From Arthrobacter sp. Hiyo4 (GTDB taxonomy: Bacteria > Actinomycetota > Actinomycetes > Actinomycetales > Micrococcaceae), in the NCBI GenBank assembly GCA_002370555.1, contig AP014718.1, positions 1,116,001 to 1,180,000 on the forward strand: 64,000 nt of DNA, written 5' to 3'. The translations under genes and the position numbers were made by a program. Within the stretch, counting starts at the first letter, position 1, and each line of letters opens with the position of its first letter. Positions 41,268 to 52,341 of the stretch are shown here, piece by piece. The notes beneath the pieces were generated by a model. That model did not search any database. It worked only from the letters and a program-made list of their open reading frames with translations, and was not told the origin of the DNA.

Positions 41268-41455
41268 TGAATGAGGCCGAGCGCTGCCAGCAGTGCCAGC
41301 AACTGATCCGGCGCGGCGCCACGTTCTGTCCGGCGTGTGGTGCTCCTCAGCCCAACAGGGCGGCACGCAGCGGACGTAACGTGGACCATGCACAGCGGGC
41401 CATGATGGAGCGTGTGGCGGCGCACGCCAGCCAGAATCCGGTACTATCCCGGTAG
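41264..41455 (+). CDS. Small zinc-ribbon protein
   Basis: This 63-residue protein has two CxxC knuckles (CQQC near residue 8 and CPAC near residue 22), a classic zinc ribbon, followed by a basic helical tail. Its ATG overlaps the stop of the transglutaminase-like gene, and the next gene starts 29 bases later, so it is part of the same operon. Similar short zinc ribbons often precede RDD or FHA domains and may be a detached module of the next protein. The frame is intact. Confidence 0.7.
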   Translation: MMNEAERCQQCQQLIRRGATFCPACGAPQPNRAARSGRNVDHAQRAMMERVAAHASQNPVLSR

Positions 41456-41484
41456 TACAAACGACTCCAGGGGGAGGAACGGGA

Positions 41485-42652
41485 ATGGCAGCCAATCTTG
41501 AGCTTGTTCCGGCCACGGCGGGGAAACGGCTCGGCGCAGCAGTGCTCGACTGGCTGCCCCCCATCGCCGTCCTGGTGGTGACTTTCGCCATCGGGTTCGC
41601 GGGAATCACCCGCACCCAAAGCGGCGGCTTCATCATCTATGACACCGGTTCGCTGGTGTTGTTCGGCAGCATCGGCCTGGGACTGACACTGGTCTACCTG
41701 GCGGTCCTGGTGGGCATGGAAGGCCGCTCCGGTAAGACCCTCGGCAACCACGTCATGGGCATCCGCAGCGCTGACGTGGATGGTTACGCCCCCGGTGCCG
41801 GAGTGTTCAAGCGCGGCCTCATCACCGGCGCGGGCATCATCCTTACGCTCCTGGCCGCCGTTGCCATCGTCATTTTCAAATGGTTCGATGTGGCCGTCTT
41901 CATCCTTGGCCCGCTGCTTATGGCCGGCGCGGTGTGGGCCGTGCTGGTGGTCGTGTCCAACACCTGGGACCGCAACGGCGGGCTCCGCGGCTGGCACGAC
42001 ACCGCGGCCAAAACGCTGGTGTTCGACGTCAAGGACGGCCGGAACCCCATCACGTCCGGCGGCATCCAGGGCCCGTACAGTTTCGCGCCCTGGACCTCCC
42101 GCCTGTCCAGCCGGTCGCCTCGCCCATGGCCGGGGCCGCAAAGCCGCCCCAGGTTGTGAACCCGTACGCTCCGCAGCCGGAAGCGCCGCCGTCGTCCATT
42201 CCTTTCCAGCCGCATGTCCCGTATGCGGCCCCAGCGGTTCCCGCGCTTGCCGCCCAGCCCCATCCCGATGACGACCTCGACCGTACGCGGATGCGCGGCG
42301 GCGCAACGAATGTAGCGCCCGTCGCCGTTCTGCGGATAAAGCTCGACGACGGCCGGGACTTCCAGCTCGACCGCAACGTCCTGTTGGGCAGGAACCCCTT
42401 GGCCAGGCGGGGGAGCAGCAGGCCCAGCTCCTGGCGGTCAGTGATCCGGGCCGCTCGATCTCCAAGACGCACCTCCACCTGCTGACCGATGGTGCCGGCA
42501 TTTGGGTGACGGACCGGAACTCCACCAACGGCAGCGCCATCACTACACCGGACGGCCGGCGCACCCCACTGCAGCCGGGCGTGCCCGCTTTTGTCAGCCC
42601 GGGATCCACTGTCCACTTTGGTGACCGTTCCTTCCACCTAGGACACGCATGA
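41485..42652 (+). CDS. RDD-family membrane protein fused to an FHA domain (two frameshifts)
   Basis: The protein of about 389 residues begins with an RDD domain of four membrane spans (KRLGAAVLDWLPPIAVLVV, then GRSGKTLGNHVMGIRSADVD). A Pro-rich linker and a C-terminal FHA domain follow, with GRNP near its start and SISKTHLHL and DRNSTNGS motifs, which are the pThr-binding residues. Breaks are at about 42092 (GCGCCC) and 42408 (GGCGGGGG). It is a membrane-bound phosphothreonine reader, likely recruited by the kinase of this operon. The phosphatase gene overlaps its stop as ATGA. Confidence 0.82.
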
Positions 42653-43546
42653 ACTCACAGCCCGCCAGTGACCCAGCTGACGCAGACCACGGAACCGGCC
42701 TCAGCCTGAGTTACGGCTACGGCACGGACCGCGGGCTGCGCCGGGAATTGAACGAGGATTCCTTCATCGCCTCCGACCCCGTCTTCGCCGTGGCAGACGG
42801 CATGGGCGGACACGAAGCCGGCGAGATTGCCAGCGGGATGTGCGTCCGCGCCCTCGCTGCCATGCCACAGCTCGCCACCGGGGAGCGCAGCGTCACGGCG
42901 GCAGTGCTCCAGCAATACCTGCTCCGCGCCGACAGCTCCATCCGGGAGGTGACCGGTGCCCGTGCTGGGACCACACTCACTGGAGCAGTTGTAGTGGAAC
43001 AGATGGGCATGCCGTACTGGCTGGTCATGAACATCGGGGATTCCCGCACCTATCGGCTGAGCCAAGGGCACTTCGAGCAGGTCAGCGTGGACCATTCGGA
43101 GGTCCAGGAACTCGTGGATGCCGGTGAAATCACGCCTGAGCAGGCAACCGTCCATCCCCGCCGCCACGTTGTCACGAGGGCGCTGGGAACGGGGGACGAG
43201 ACCGAGGCTGATTACTGGCTCCTGCCCGTGGAGGAAGGCGACCGGATCATGGTCTGCTCGGACGGGCTCAATGCCGAGCTGACGGATGAGCACATGTTCC
43301 GGATCCTAAGCACCGTGGGCCATCCGCAGGACGCGGTGGATGCCCTGATCCAGGCCGCGCTCCGCAACGGCGGAAGGGACAACGTCACCGTCATTGTGGT
43401 GGACGCCAGGAACGTAATGAACGACGGCGGCATCGCCACCACGGCGCCCCGCGCCGCCGCTGATGCCGCGGAGGTCACGCTGCCCGGGCGCGGATTGTTG
43501 ACGCCAGCCGGCCGGCCGGCCAGGTCGAGGGAAGAGGGGAACACTG
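42649..43546 (+). CDS. PP2C-type serine/threonine phosphatase (one probable frameshift at the end)
   Basis: The core of about 285 residues carries all PP2C metal motifs: GLRRELNEDSF, VFAVADGMGGHEAGE, NIGDSRTYRLSQG and MVCSDGLNAELTDE with GGRDNVTVIVV. It is expected to reverse the kinase of this operon. Continuing the open frame would fuse it to the next gene. One missing base near 43510 would end it as VEGRGEH at the TGA 43544-43546, two bases before the ATG of the next gene. This is the preferred reading. No membrane span, so cytosolic. Confidence 0.85.
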
Positions 43547-43548
43547 AG

Positions 43549-44655
43549 ATGGCCACCGCAACATACGTTGCCGGCACCTGGCTCGGTGTTGTCCGAGCCA
43601 ACACTGTGGTCCTCCTGGGCCCGGCACCCCGCCCGCCCTGGCCCAGTCCCTGTGGGACCTGCTGGAGCACGCCCGGAAGTCCACGAAGTGCTCCACGCCG
43701 TCACCAGCAGTTTCGGCGTTTCCTTGGCGCAGATACCGTCGTTCGGGATAGTGGATTCCGGTGACGCGCTCCGGATCTTCCTCCGCGGCGACCTGGACCT
43801 GACCGTACAGCTGCCCGGCGGCCCCGTGGACCTGAATGGGCGGGACGTCACCACCTGGACGGAGCGCCGCCTGGACACCCCCGAGTGGTACCGCCTCACT
43901 GTGGCCGGAGACGGCCCGCCCGGACCCGCGTTGACGCTGAGCGAGGGCGTGGTCCTGCTGGAGTCGCTGACACTGTCGCTCACCGGAATTCCCGTGGACG
44001 AGGTGGCAGCTCCGGCTGCCACGCCCGCTGAGGTCGAGGCACCCACCGTTGTCGGCGGCGTCGTCCTTGTAGCGGACGCTGAACCGGTCACTGAAACGGT
44101 AGCGGAGCCTGACTCCGAACCGGCGCCGGAAACTGCACCTGAGGGGGCGGCTGAATCAGGGCGGGAGGCGGTGAGGGAGCATGACCGGGAGGTCTCCGCC
44201 GAAACGGTGATGGGGCTTATGGATGATGACGCCAACTTTGCAGCCGGAGCCCCGGAGCCCGAGCCGGATATGGAGCCCGCCCCGGAGCGCACCGCCCATC
44301 CTGACCAGGTCCCGGCGCACGAAATGACCGGCAGCTACGACCACCTCTGGGAACGGACTGTTGTCCGCCGCATCGAGGACGCAGCCGTCCGCGACGAACC
44401 CGATGACGATCACGGCGCCCCCGCGGCGCCAGTCGACGTGGCTCCGGCACCGGTCGATGCGGCACAGGCGAACGCTCCAGGACAGCCGGAGGCAGCGGCC
44501 AGCCTGGCTCCGGCAACGCCTGCCCGGATGATCGGCGGGCTCATCGACTCGGTCCCGTGGCGGACCGGTGGGAGCACACGTGCTGCCCAGGCCGCGCCGT
44601 TGTCCAATCCGTCGGCGTTGATCCTGCCGCCGTCTAACCTGTCCCCGGTGAATGA
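43549..44655 (+). CDS. Hypothetical protein with acidic, Pro/Glu-rich tail (frameshifts near the start and at the end)
   Basis: I do not recognise this family. Corrected at about 43623 and 43671 it starts MATATYVAGTWLGVVRANTV and continues PPALAQSLWDLLEHAPEV in a globular domain of about 140 residues (for example VTSSFGVSLAQIPSFGIVDS and the strand-rich ALRIFLRGDLDLTV). A long low-complexity acidic linker with EPxPE repeats follows. One more missing C near 44645 would give a TGA at 44653-44655 overlapping the next ATG as ATGA. Alternatively, two missing bases near 44660 would fuse it to the FHA protein that follows. The linker continues in the same style, so a single protein is possible. Confidence 0.6.
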
Positions 44656-45298
44656 GCCCTGTTGAATCAGCCTCTGTTGAATCAGCCCCGGCGGACGTTC
44701 GGGCAGAGGTGCACGCAGGGCGGCCGGCAGCAGACCCGGACGCCTTCGACGGTGACCACGACGGCCACACGATCATAAAGAGTGACTTCGCCGGAATGGC
44801 CGCGCATCCCGCCCCGGTTCCGGAGCCGGATTCGGCCGCAGGCCCCTGGTGCTGGCCCGGGTCTGCGGTCGGGGACACGCCAATCCCCCCACCCAGGCGC
44901 AGTGCGCTGCCTGCGGCTCGCCGCTGCCCGCCGATGCCGTTCAGGTGGCCCGGCCACGGCTGGGCCGGATGCGGGTCTCTACGGGTGCACTCGTTGACCT
45001 TGACCAGTCGCTGGTTATTGGGCGTCAGCCGTCCGTTTCCCGGGTCCAGGGCGGTGTGATGCCGCGGCTGGTCCAGGTGGCCAGCCCCAGCGGGGACATC
45101 TCGCGCTCCCACGTGGAAGTGCGGCTCGAAGGCTGGCACGTGATGCTCTGCGACCTGAAGGCCACCAACGGCACGGTCCTGGTCCGCGAGGGCCAGCCGC
45201 CCCGCCGCCTGGCCCAGAACGAGATGGCCATCCTGTTCGACGGCGATATCGCCGAACTGGGTGACGACGTCTCACTGCGTTTTGAGGAGATTCTTTGA
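44652..45298 (+). CDS. Zinc-ribbon plus FHA domain protein (one frameshift)
   Basis: From ATG 44652 the product of about 216 residues has an acidic linker (DGDHDGHTIIKSDFAG), a zinc-ribbon-like CGRGHANPPTQAQCAACGSP (restored at about 44849, ACCCC for ACCC-type loss) and a C-terminal FHA domain. The FHA domain shows LVIGRQPSVSR, GDISRSHVEVRLEGW and DLKATNGTVLV, with the Arg, Ser and Asn residues used for phosphothreonine binding. It may be the C-terminal half of the preceding hypothetical gene. It ends as TTGA over the kinase start, so the two are translationally coupled. Confidence 0.75.
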
Positions 45299-47130
45299 GT
45301 TCCAAACGGCCGGTTGCGCCGCCGCCCCAAATTCCGGGGTTTACGTACGTCAGCCTGCTCGGCTCCGGCGGGTTTTCAGACGTCTATCTCTACGAACAGG
45401 ACCGGCCGCGGCGAAGGGTGGCCGTCAAGGTCCTTTTGTCGGATCTGAAGACCGAGGGTGCCCGTCGCAGGTTCGAGTCCGAGGCCAACCTGATGGCCCA
45501 GCTCTCCTCGCACCCGTACATCGTGACCATCTTCGAGGCCGAGGTGACCGAGGCAGGCCACTCCTACCTGGCCATGGAGTACTGCTCCAGACCCAGCCTG
45601 GACGTCCGGTACCGCCGTCAGCGTTTCAGCGTTGATGAGGTGCTGGCCGTCGGCATCCAGGTGGCGTCCGCCGTCGAGACCGCCCACCGGGCCGGCATCG
45701 CCCACCGGGACATCAAGCCCGCCAACATCCTGGTGACGGACTACAACCGGCCGGCCCTGACGGACTTCGGAATCTCGGGCACCCTGGGCGGAGACGCGGA
45801 CGAGGACGCCGGGATGTCCATCCCGTGGTCGCCGCCGGAACAGTTCGCGGACGGCCCGGTGGACGGCGTGACGGTGGATGTCTGGGCACTGGGCGCCACG
45901 CTGTACACACTGCTGGCCGGCAGGTCCCCGTTTGTGATGCCCGGGACGGATAATTCCCAGCGCGAACTGATCTCGCGGATTACCAGCGCCGCGCTGCCGC
46001 GGCTGGGCCGGGCCGACGTTCCGGAGTCGCTGGAGCGGGCACTGTCCACGGCCATGGCCAAGGCGGCGGCGTCCCGGTACTCCTCAGCCCACGCGTTTGC
46101 CCTCGCCCTGCAGCGGATCCAGGCCGAACTGAACCTTTCGGTCACGCCGTTCGAGGTACTCGAAGAGCAGCAGCTGGAAGAGAACCACCCCGATGACGGC
46201 TTCGAGGAAACCCGCGTCCGCAGTATTGCGGCCATCGATCCGGAGCGGACCGGCAGCGCCCTACTTTCCCGGCACGCACCCGGCCGCAACACCCCGGAAC
46301 CGGTGCGCCGCCGTCGGGCTTTCCAGCCGGCGGTTTCCCCCGGCCGCAGCGGCTTCGGCAGCACCCGGCCCCAGGTTCCGGGCAACCTGTTTGCCGGCCA
46401 GGACGGCCAACTGGACGACGGCGGCACGCAGGCCGGCAGCAACTCCGCGGGCGAGTGGGCCCATGCTACGATGCTCCGCGGCAGTGCACCGGCCGCCGAG
46501 TACGGTTCCGCGCCGGACGCAACCCTCCAGCGCCCCGGACTCCTCCCCGCACAGACCGGCCAGCAGGCAGGCCACCAGGCCGGACAGCCCGGCGCGGCCG
46601 GCCGCCGGGCCGGGCGGGCCGATCCGGAGATCGACGCGACGATCAGCCGTCCGGCCCTGTCACGGAAACCACCCCCGAGGCGGCGCCCGACCACGGCAGG
46701 CGCAACGTGTGGCTGGCCGCCGCGGGCGGAACGCTGCTGGTCCTCGCCGTCATTGTCGGAATTGTGCTGGCATCCGCGGCCCCGGCCCGGCCCGGCGCCG
46801 AAGGTCGAGGAGACCGGCCAGGTCAGCAAACCCCCGGCGGATGCCCTGGACAACGGGACAGTCCCCGACGTCGCGGACCTGGCGGGGACTGTGGACGCCG
46901 CCGGCAAGGCGACGTTCACGTGGACCAATCCGCAGCCGAAGTCGGGCGACGCCTACAAGTGGCGGGTCTATTCGCTGGGCAACAACGGCGAGTACCAGTC
47001 CGCTGCCGAGCCAACCGCCCAGGTTGCGTTGAATCCGACGGAACCCACCTGTATCCAGGTGATGATCGTCAGGCGTGACGGCGCGTTCTCACCGTTGGAA
47101 GAGGACTCGATCGCCTGCATCCGCAAGTGA
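45295..47130 (+). CDS. Ser/Thr protein kinase with membrane span and FN3-like extracellular domain (frameshifts in the linker)
   Basis: The TTG at 45295 has GAGGAGA about 5 bases upstream and overlaps the FHA stop. The protein of about 612 residues starts with a PASTA-less Hanks kinase: LLGSGGFSDVYLYEQ, AVKVLL (Lys), IAHRDIKPANILVTD, DFGISG and PWSPPEQFADGPVDG. A Pro/Arg-rich linker follows, then one span recovered by a missing base at about 46664 (NVWLAAAGGTLLVLAVIVG). The C-terminal extracellular domain resembles an FN3 fold (ATFTWTNPQPKSGDAYKWRV) with two Cys. The kinase could sense an outside signal and phosphorylate targets read by the FHA proteins of the operon. Confidence 0.88.
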   Translation: MSSKRPVAPPPQIPGFTYVSLLGSGGFSDVYLYEQDRPRRRVAVKVLLSDLKTEGARRRFESEANLMAQLSSHPYIVTIFEAEVTEAGHSYLAMEYCSRPSLDVRYRRQRFSVDEVLAVGIQVASAVETAHRAGIAHRDIKPANILVTDYNRPALTDFGISGTLGGDADEDAGMSIPWSPPEQFADGPVDGVTVDVWALGATLYTLLAGRSPFVMPGTDNSQRELISRITSAALPRLGRADVPESLERALSTAMAKAAASRYSSAHAFALALQRIQAELNLSVTPFEVLEEQQLEENHPDDGFEETRVRSIAAIDPERTGSALLSRHAPGRNTPEPVRRRRAFQPAVSPGRSGFGSTRPQVPGNLFAGQDGQLDDGGTQAGSNSAGEWAHATMLRGSAPAAEYGSAPDATLQRPGLLPAQTGQQAGHQAGQPGAAGRRAGRADPEIDATISRPALSRKPPPRRRPTTAGATCGWPPRAERCWSSPSLSELCWHPRPRPGPAPKVEETGQVSKPPADALDNGTVPDVADLAGTVDAAGKATFTWTNPQPKSGDAYKWRVYSLGNNGEYQSAAEPTAQVALNPTEPTCIQVMIVRRDGAFSPLEEDSIACIRK

Positions 47131-47191
47131 CGGCAGAGCAGACCGGAACAGTCAGTGAACGCGGGCACCGCCCGACGAGGAGGCACGGAAA

Positions 47192-47893
47192 ATGGGGGAT
47201 CTAGCAATAGATTTCTGTGGTGAATGGTACGAACCGTCCGATGAGGAAATCTTCAACATCGGCCGCGAAGGCGACCTTGAGGTGGACGACAACCCGTACC
47301 TTCACCGCCAGTTCCTGCAGGTGGCCCGCTACGACGGGATCTGGTGGCTGAGCAACGTGGGCGGGATGCTGTCCGCCACCGTCGCCGACGGTTCCGGCGG
47401 GATGCAGGCCTGGCTGTCGCCGGGGCGCGCATCCCGCTGGTGTTCAGCCACACGAACGTCATTTTCACCGCCGGGCCCACCACGTATGAGTTCGCCGTCC
47501 ACCTCAAGACGCCCTCCTTCCGCCAGGAATCACGCGAGGATGACAGCAACGGTGATACCACCATCGGCCCCGTGGTCTTCACCGACTCCCAGCGGGCCCT
47601 CATCGTGGCCCTGGCCGAACCCATGCTGCGCCGGGAAGGGACCGGATTCAGCGCCATCCCGTCCTCGGCCGCAGCGGCCAAGACCCTGGGCTGGGCACTA
47701 ACCCGGTTCAACCGGAAGCTCGATAACGTCTGCGACAAACTTGACCGCGTGGGCGTGGTTGGCCTCCGCGGCGGGGCGGGAAACTGGCACCAACCGGCGC
47801 GCGAGGCTCGTCGAACACGCCGTCACGTCCCACCTCGTCACCCCTGACGATTTGTACTTACTGGAAAAGATGAGGGGCGTGGACGAAGGATGA
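47192..47893 (+). CDS. FHA-like plus winged-helix DNA-binding protein (about three frameshifts)
   Basis: The protein of about 235 residues begins MGDLAIDFCGEWYEPSDEEI and has an FHA-like N-terminal domain: FNIGREGDLEVDDNPYLHRQ is the GR...H turn and WWLSNVGGMLSATVAD the following strands. After a short acidic linker comes a winged-helix-like domain (TDSQRALIVALAEPMLR, then AKTLGWALTRFNRKLDNVCD). Breaks at about 47427 (TCGCCGGGG) and two near 47775-47797 are needed to give the end RRARLVEHAVTSHLVTP and the stop at 47891-47893, which overlaps the EssC start as ATGA. It could link phosphothreonine signalling to transcription. This is inference. Confidence 0.7.
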
Positions 47894-50800
47894 GGATCCG
47901 GCTGACACTCCGCCGGGACCCGGCGGAAACCAAGGACCTGGCCGTCACCGTCGACGGCCTGGCCACGGTGGCGGATATTGCCACCCAGCTCTGGGTCGCG
48001 GACCCCGACCGCAAAGGATCGCCGGCACCGGAAAACCTTTCGCTCCGCATCGACGAGGCCTTTGTGGGCGGCGGCATGCGCGGCAGCGTCCTGACCCGCG
48101 AGGACAACCTCCTGGAATCTGGCCTGCGCCCCGGCTCCGTTGTTTCCCTGACCCAGGTCAGCGAACTCTTCAACGCACCCGGCGCAAACCGAGGACCCGC
48201 CGCAGCCACCCTGCGGATCCTTTCCGGGCCCGACGCCGGCCAGGAGTTTTCGCTGCCTTCCGGCACCAGCTACATCGGCCGGGACCGGGACGTGGACATC
48301 CGGCTCACGGACCCTCTGACCTCCAAACGCCACGCCCGCATCACCGTGGGCGAGGGCGTGGAGATCGTAGACACGAACTCCGCCAACGGCCTCCTGATGG
48401 ACGGACTGCCGGTCACCCGGGCCACCCTGAACTCTTCGGACACGGTGACGCTGGGGGAGACCACCGTCACCGTGGTGCCGCTGGGCCACCACCAGGCGGC
48501 AGCGCCGACGTCGCCCCTTGTCGATTTCAACCGCTCCCCGCGGGTGGTTCCCCGCTTTGAGGCGCCCAAGCGCGTGCCACCGGCCGGACCCAAGCGTCCG
48601 GACCACCAGCCGTTCCCGTACATCATGCTGATGGCGCCGCTGCTGATGGGCGGCATCATGTTCGCGGTCACGCGGAACATGATCTCGGTGGTATTCATGA
48701 TGATGATGCCGCTGTTCATTGTGGGTCACTACGTGGACCACAAGATGCAGACCCGGCGCCAGCAGAAGGAACAGCTCAAACAGTTCCGGGAGTCCATGGC
48801 GGCGTTCCGGCAGGACATCACCGAACTGCAGCACGTGGAACGCGCGGTCCGCCTGCAGGAAGCGCCGTCGGTCAGCGACACCGTGGACTCCATCTACAAA
48901 CTCGGCCCGCTGCTGTGGACCCACCGCCCCGAGCACACCGGTTTCCTGGGCCTGCGGTTCGGGCTCGGCACCGGTACATCACGCATCCTGTTCGAGGAAC
49001 CCCACAGCAACGACACCGAAGCTGAATTCATGCGCGAGATCCAGGACTGCCTGAAGCAGTTCAGGGACATCGAGGGTGTCCCCGTGGTCTCGCAACTGCG
49101 CAAGGCCGGGTCCTTCGGCATGGCCGGAGCCCGGGGCCTGGTTGACGACGTTGCCCGCGGCATGGTCCTGCAGTTCGTGGGCCTGCACTCGCCCGCGGAA
49201 GCCGTGGTGACAGCCATTACGTCGGCGCAGTCCCGGCAGCGCTGGGACTGGCTGCAGTGGCTGCCCCACGTGGGCTCCGGCCACAGCCCGCTCAACGGCG
49301 AGCACCTGGCCGCCGGTTCAGCCAGCGGCTCCTCCCTGGTGGCCAGGCTCGAGGACCTGCTCGACGCGAGGGAAGCCCTAGCCGAGCGCTCCACCCCCGA
49401 ACACCGGGGATCCGTGGACCCTGCCAGGGACGAGATCCCGGTCCCGGTACTGCCGGCGGTCCTGGTCATCGTCGAGGACGACGCCCCGGTGGACCGGGCA
49501 GGCTGACCCGCCTCGCCGAGCGCGGACCGGACTCCGGCGTCCACGTGATGTGGGTGGCCACCGACATCCAGGCACTCCCGGCCGCCTGCCGGGACTTTAT
49601 GGTGGTTGACGGCGAAAACGGCACCACCACCGGGCAGGTGCGGCTGGGACGGCACACGTATCCCGTGAGCTGCGAAAGCCTTGACGCCGAGCTGGCCGCG
49701 CAGCTGGCCCGGATGCTGGCGCCCGTGGTGGACGTTGGCAAGCCGGTCAGCGACGACTCCGACCTGCCGCGTGCGGTGTCCTACGCCACCCTGATCGGCA
49801 AGGACTTCCTGGACAACCCGCAGGCCGTGGCGGAGCGCTGGGTGGAGAACAATTCAGTCCATGCCTCCGCGGTTCCCAACCGGAAGGACAACGGTACGCT
49901 CCGGGCCCTGGTAGGTTCCAAGGGCATCGAGCCGCTCTACCTGGACCTGAAGAATGAGGGCCCGCACGCGCTGGTGGGCGGCACCACCGGCGCCGGCAAA
50001 TCGGAGTTCCTGCAGTCCTGGGTCATGGGCATGGCCGCCGCCTACAGCCCGGACCGCGTGAGCTTCCTGTTTGTGGACTACAAGGGCGGGGCGGCGTTCG
50101 CCGATTGCCTCAGCCTGCCCACACCGTGGGCCTGGTCACCGACCTCTCCCAGCACCTTGTCCGCCGCGCCCTGACCTCCCTCCGTGCGGAACTGCACTAC
50201 CGGGAGCACCTGCTGAACCGCAAGAAGGCCAAGGACCTGCTCGGGCTGCAGCGCGAAGCCGACCCGGAGGCACCGCCGTACCTGATCATCGTTGTGGACG
50301 AATTCGCGGCACTGGCCACCGAAGTCCCGGAGTTTGTGGACGGCGTGGTGGATGTTGCCGCCCGTGGCCGCTCCCTGGGCCTGCACCTGATCCTGGCCAC
50401 GCAGCGTCCCGCCGGCGTCATCAAGGACAGCCTGCGCGCCAACACCAACCTCCGGGTCGCCCTGCGCATGGCGGATGAGGATGACGCCACCGACATCCTC
50501 GGCGTGCCAGATGCGGCCTACTTCGACCCGTCCATCCCTGGCCGCGGCGCCGTCAAGACCGGCCCGGCCGTATCCAGGGGTTCCAGACCGGCTATGCCGG
50601 CGGCTGGACCACTGAGAAGCCCCAACGTCCACAGATCGACATCGTCGAGATGGCCTTCGGGTCAGGGCCCAGCTGGGAGGCGCCAGCCCCCGAGAAGCCC
50701 GTCAAGGAAGCTCCGCCCGGCCCCATCGACATCGCCAGGATGACCACCAATATCGTCAGGGCCGCAGAATCGCTGGCCATCCGGCCGCCGCGCAAACCGT

Positions 50801-52331
50801 GGCTGGATGAGCTGGCCAAGACCTACGACTTTTCCAAGCTCCCGAACCCCCGCACGGACGAACGGCTGCTGCTGGGTGTGGCGGATGATCCTGCCCGCCA
50901 GGAACAGCCCACGGTGTTCTACGAGCCGGACCAGGACGGCAACATGGCCATCTACGGCACAGGCGGCTCCGGAAAATCCGCTGCCCTGCGCGGCATTGCG
51001 ATTGCCGCCGCCGTCACGCCCCGGGGCGGGCCCGTGCACATCTACGGGATCGATTGCGGTTCCTCCGGGCTGAAGATGCTCGAAGAGCTGCCGCACGTCG
51101 GCGAGATCATCAACGGTGACGACGTCGAACGCGTCGGCCGGTTGCTCCGCCTGCTCCGGGACATCGCCGACGACAGGTCCGCCCGGTTCGCCGAGGTCAG
51201 GGCCTCCACCATCGTCGAATACCGGACCCTGGCCAACCGCCCGGACGAGAAGCGGATCTTCGTGCTGCTGGACGGCATTTCGGCGTTCCGCGAGACGTAC
51301 GAATTCAGCCGCCTGTCCGCGCTCTGGGATATCTTCCTGCAGCTGGCCACCGATGGCCGCCCCCTGGGGATCCACCTCGTGGTCACCGGTGACCGGCCGA
51401 ACGCCGTACCGGCGTCGTTGCTGGCGTCCATCCAGCGCCGGCTGGTGCTGCGGCTGACGTCCGAGGACGACTACATGTCCATGGACGTCGCCAAGGACGT
51501 CCTCACCAGCTCCTCACCGCCGGGGCGCGGCATGCTGGGCGGCTACGAGGTCCAGCTGGCCGTCCTGGGCGGCAACTCGAACCTGGCGCTGCAGGCCCGT
51601 GAAGTCCACAAGCTCAGCCAGGCGATGCTGCGCCAGGGGCTGGAACCGGCACCAAAAATCCAGCGGCTTCCCGAACAGGTGGACCTGGATGTGCTGCCTT
51701 CCGGCAGCCCGGACCTGCCCGTCATCGGCGTCGACGACGAAACCCTGCAGCCGGCCGAGATCATGGCCCAGGGACCGCTGCTGCTGGCAGGTCCGCCAGG
51801 GCGGGCAGGACGGTGGCGCTGGTGACCCTGGCCTACGCGCTGCGCCGGTCCAACCCGGACACGGAGCTGGTGTACATCGGCTCCCGCCGGTCCGCGGTGG
51901 CGTCGCTGCCGCTCTGGAACCGTTCCGTGGTGGGTGCCGATGACCTGGCCGAGATCATCGAGGACCTCACGGAGCACTCTTCCGGGAACCCCGGGAAGCT
52001 GGCGATCTTCATCGAGGGCCTGACCGAGTTCACGGATACCGTGGCGGAATCGGGCGTTTCGCAGCTCGTGACGGCGTCCATCAAGGCCGATCAGTGGGTC
52101 ATCGGCGAATCGGAAACATCAACCTGGTCCTCCGCCTGGTCACTGTCGCAGCCCTTCAAATCCGGACGCCGGGGCCTACTTATCAACCCGGGCGACATCG
52201 AAGGCGACAGCCTGCTCAACACGTCGCTGGGTCGCGTCAGCCCGGCATTCATACCCGGCCGGGGCTACATCGTAGGACGCGGCAAGGCACGGAAACTGCA
52301 GATCGCGCTGCCGCCGGAAAACAGGGCCTGA
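47890..52331 (+). CDS. EssC/EccC-type FtsK/SpoIIIE ATPase with FHA domain (four frameshifts)
   Basis: The protein of about 1,482 residues has a ubiquitin-like N-terminus (YukD-like), a canonical FHA domain at about 107-197 (SGTSYIGRDRDVDI, LTSKRHARITV), two membrane spans at about 244-282 (PYIMLMAPLLMGGIMFAVTR) and three FtsK-type ATPase modules. Module 1 has Walker A GGTTGAGKSEFLQ and Walker B YLIIVVDEFAAL. Module 2 has YGTGGSGKSA but VLLDGI without the Glu. Module 3 is degenerate (AGPPGAGRTVAL). Only module 1 keeps the Walker B Glu, as in EssC/EccC. Breaks are near 49497, 50118, 50570 and 51795. It is predicted to drive protein export at the membrane and ends the operon. Confidence 0.88.
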
Positions 52332-52341
52332 GCCGTCGCTC

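Noticed and set aside
42649..43764. A PP2C protein of 371 residues running to the stop at 43764
   Set aside because: Beyond about 43546 the frame becomes the start of the next gene and then random sequence; a TGA two bases before an ATG after one base correction is a better end.
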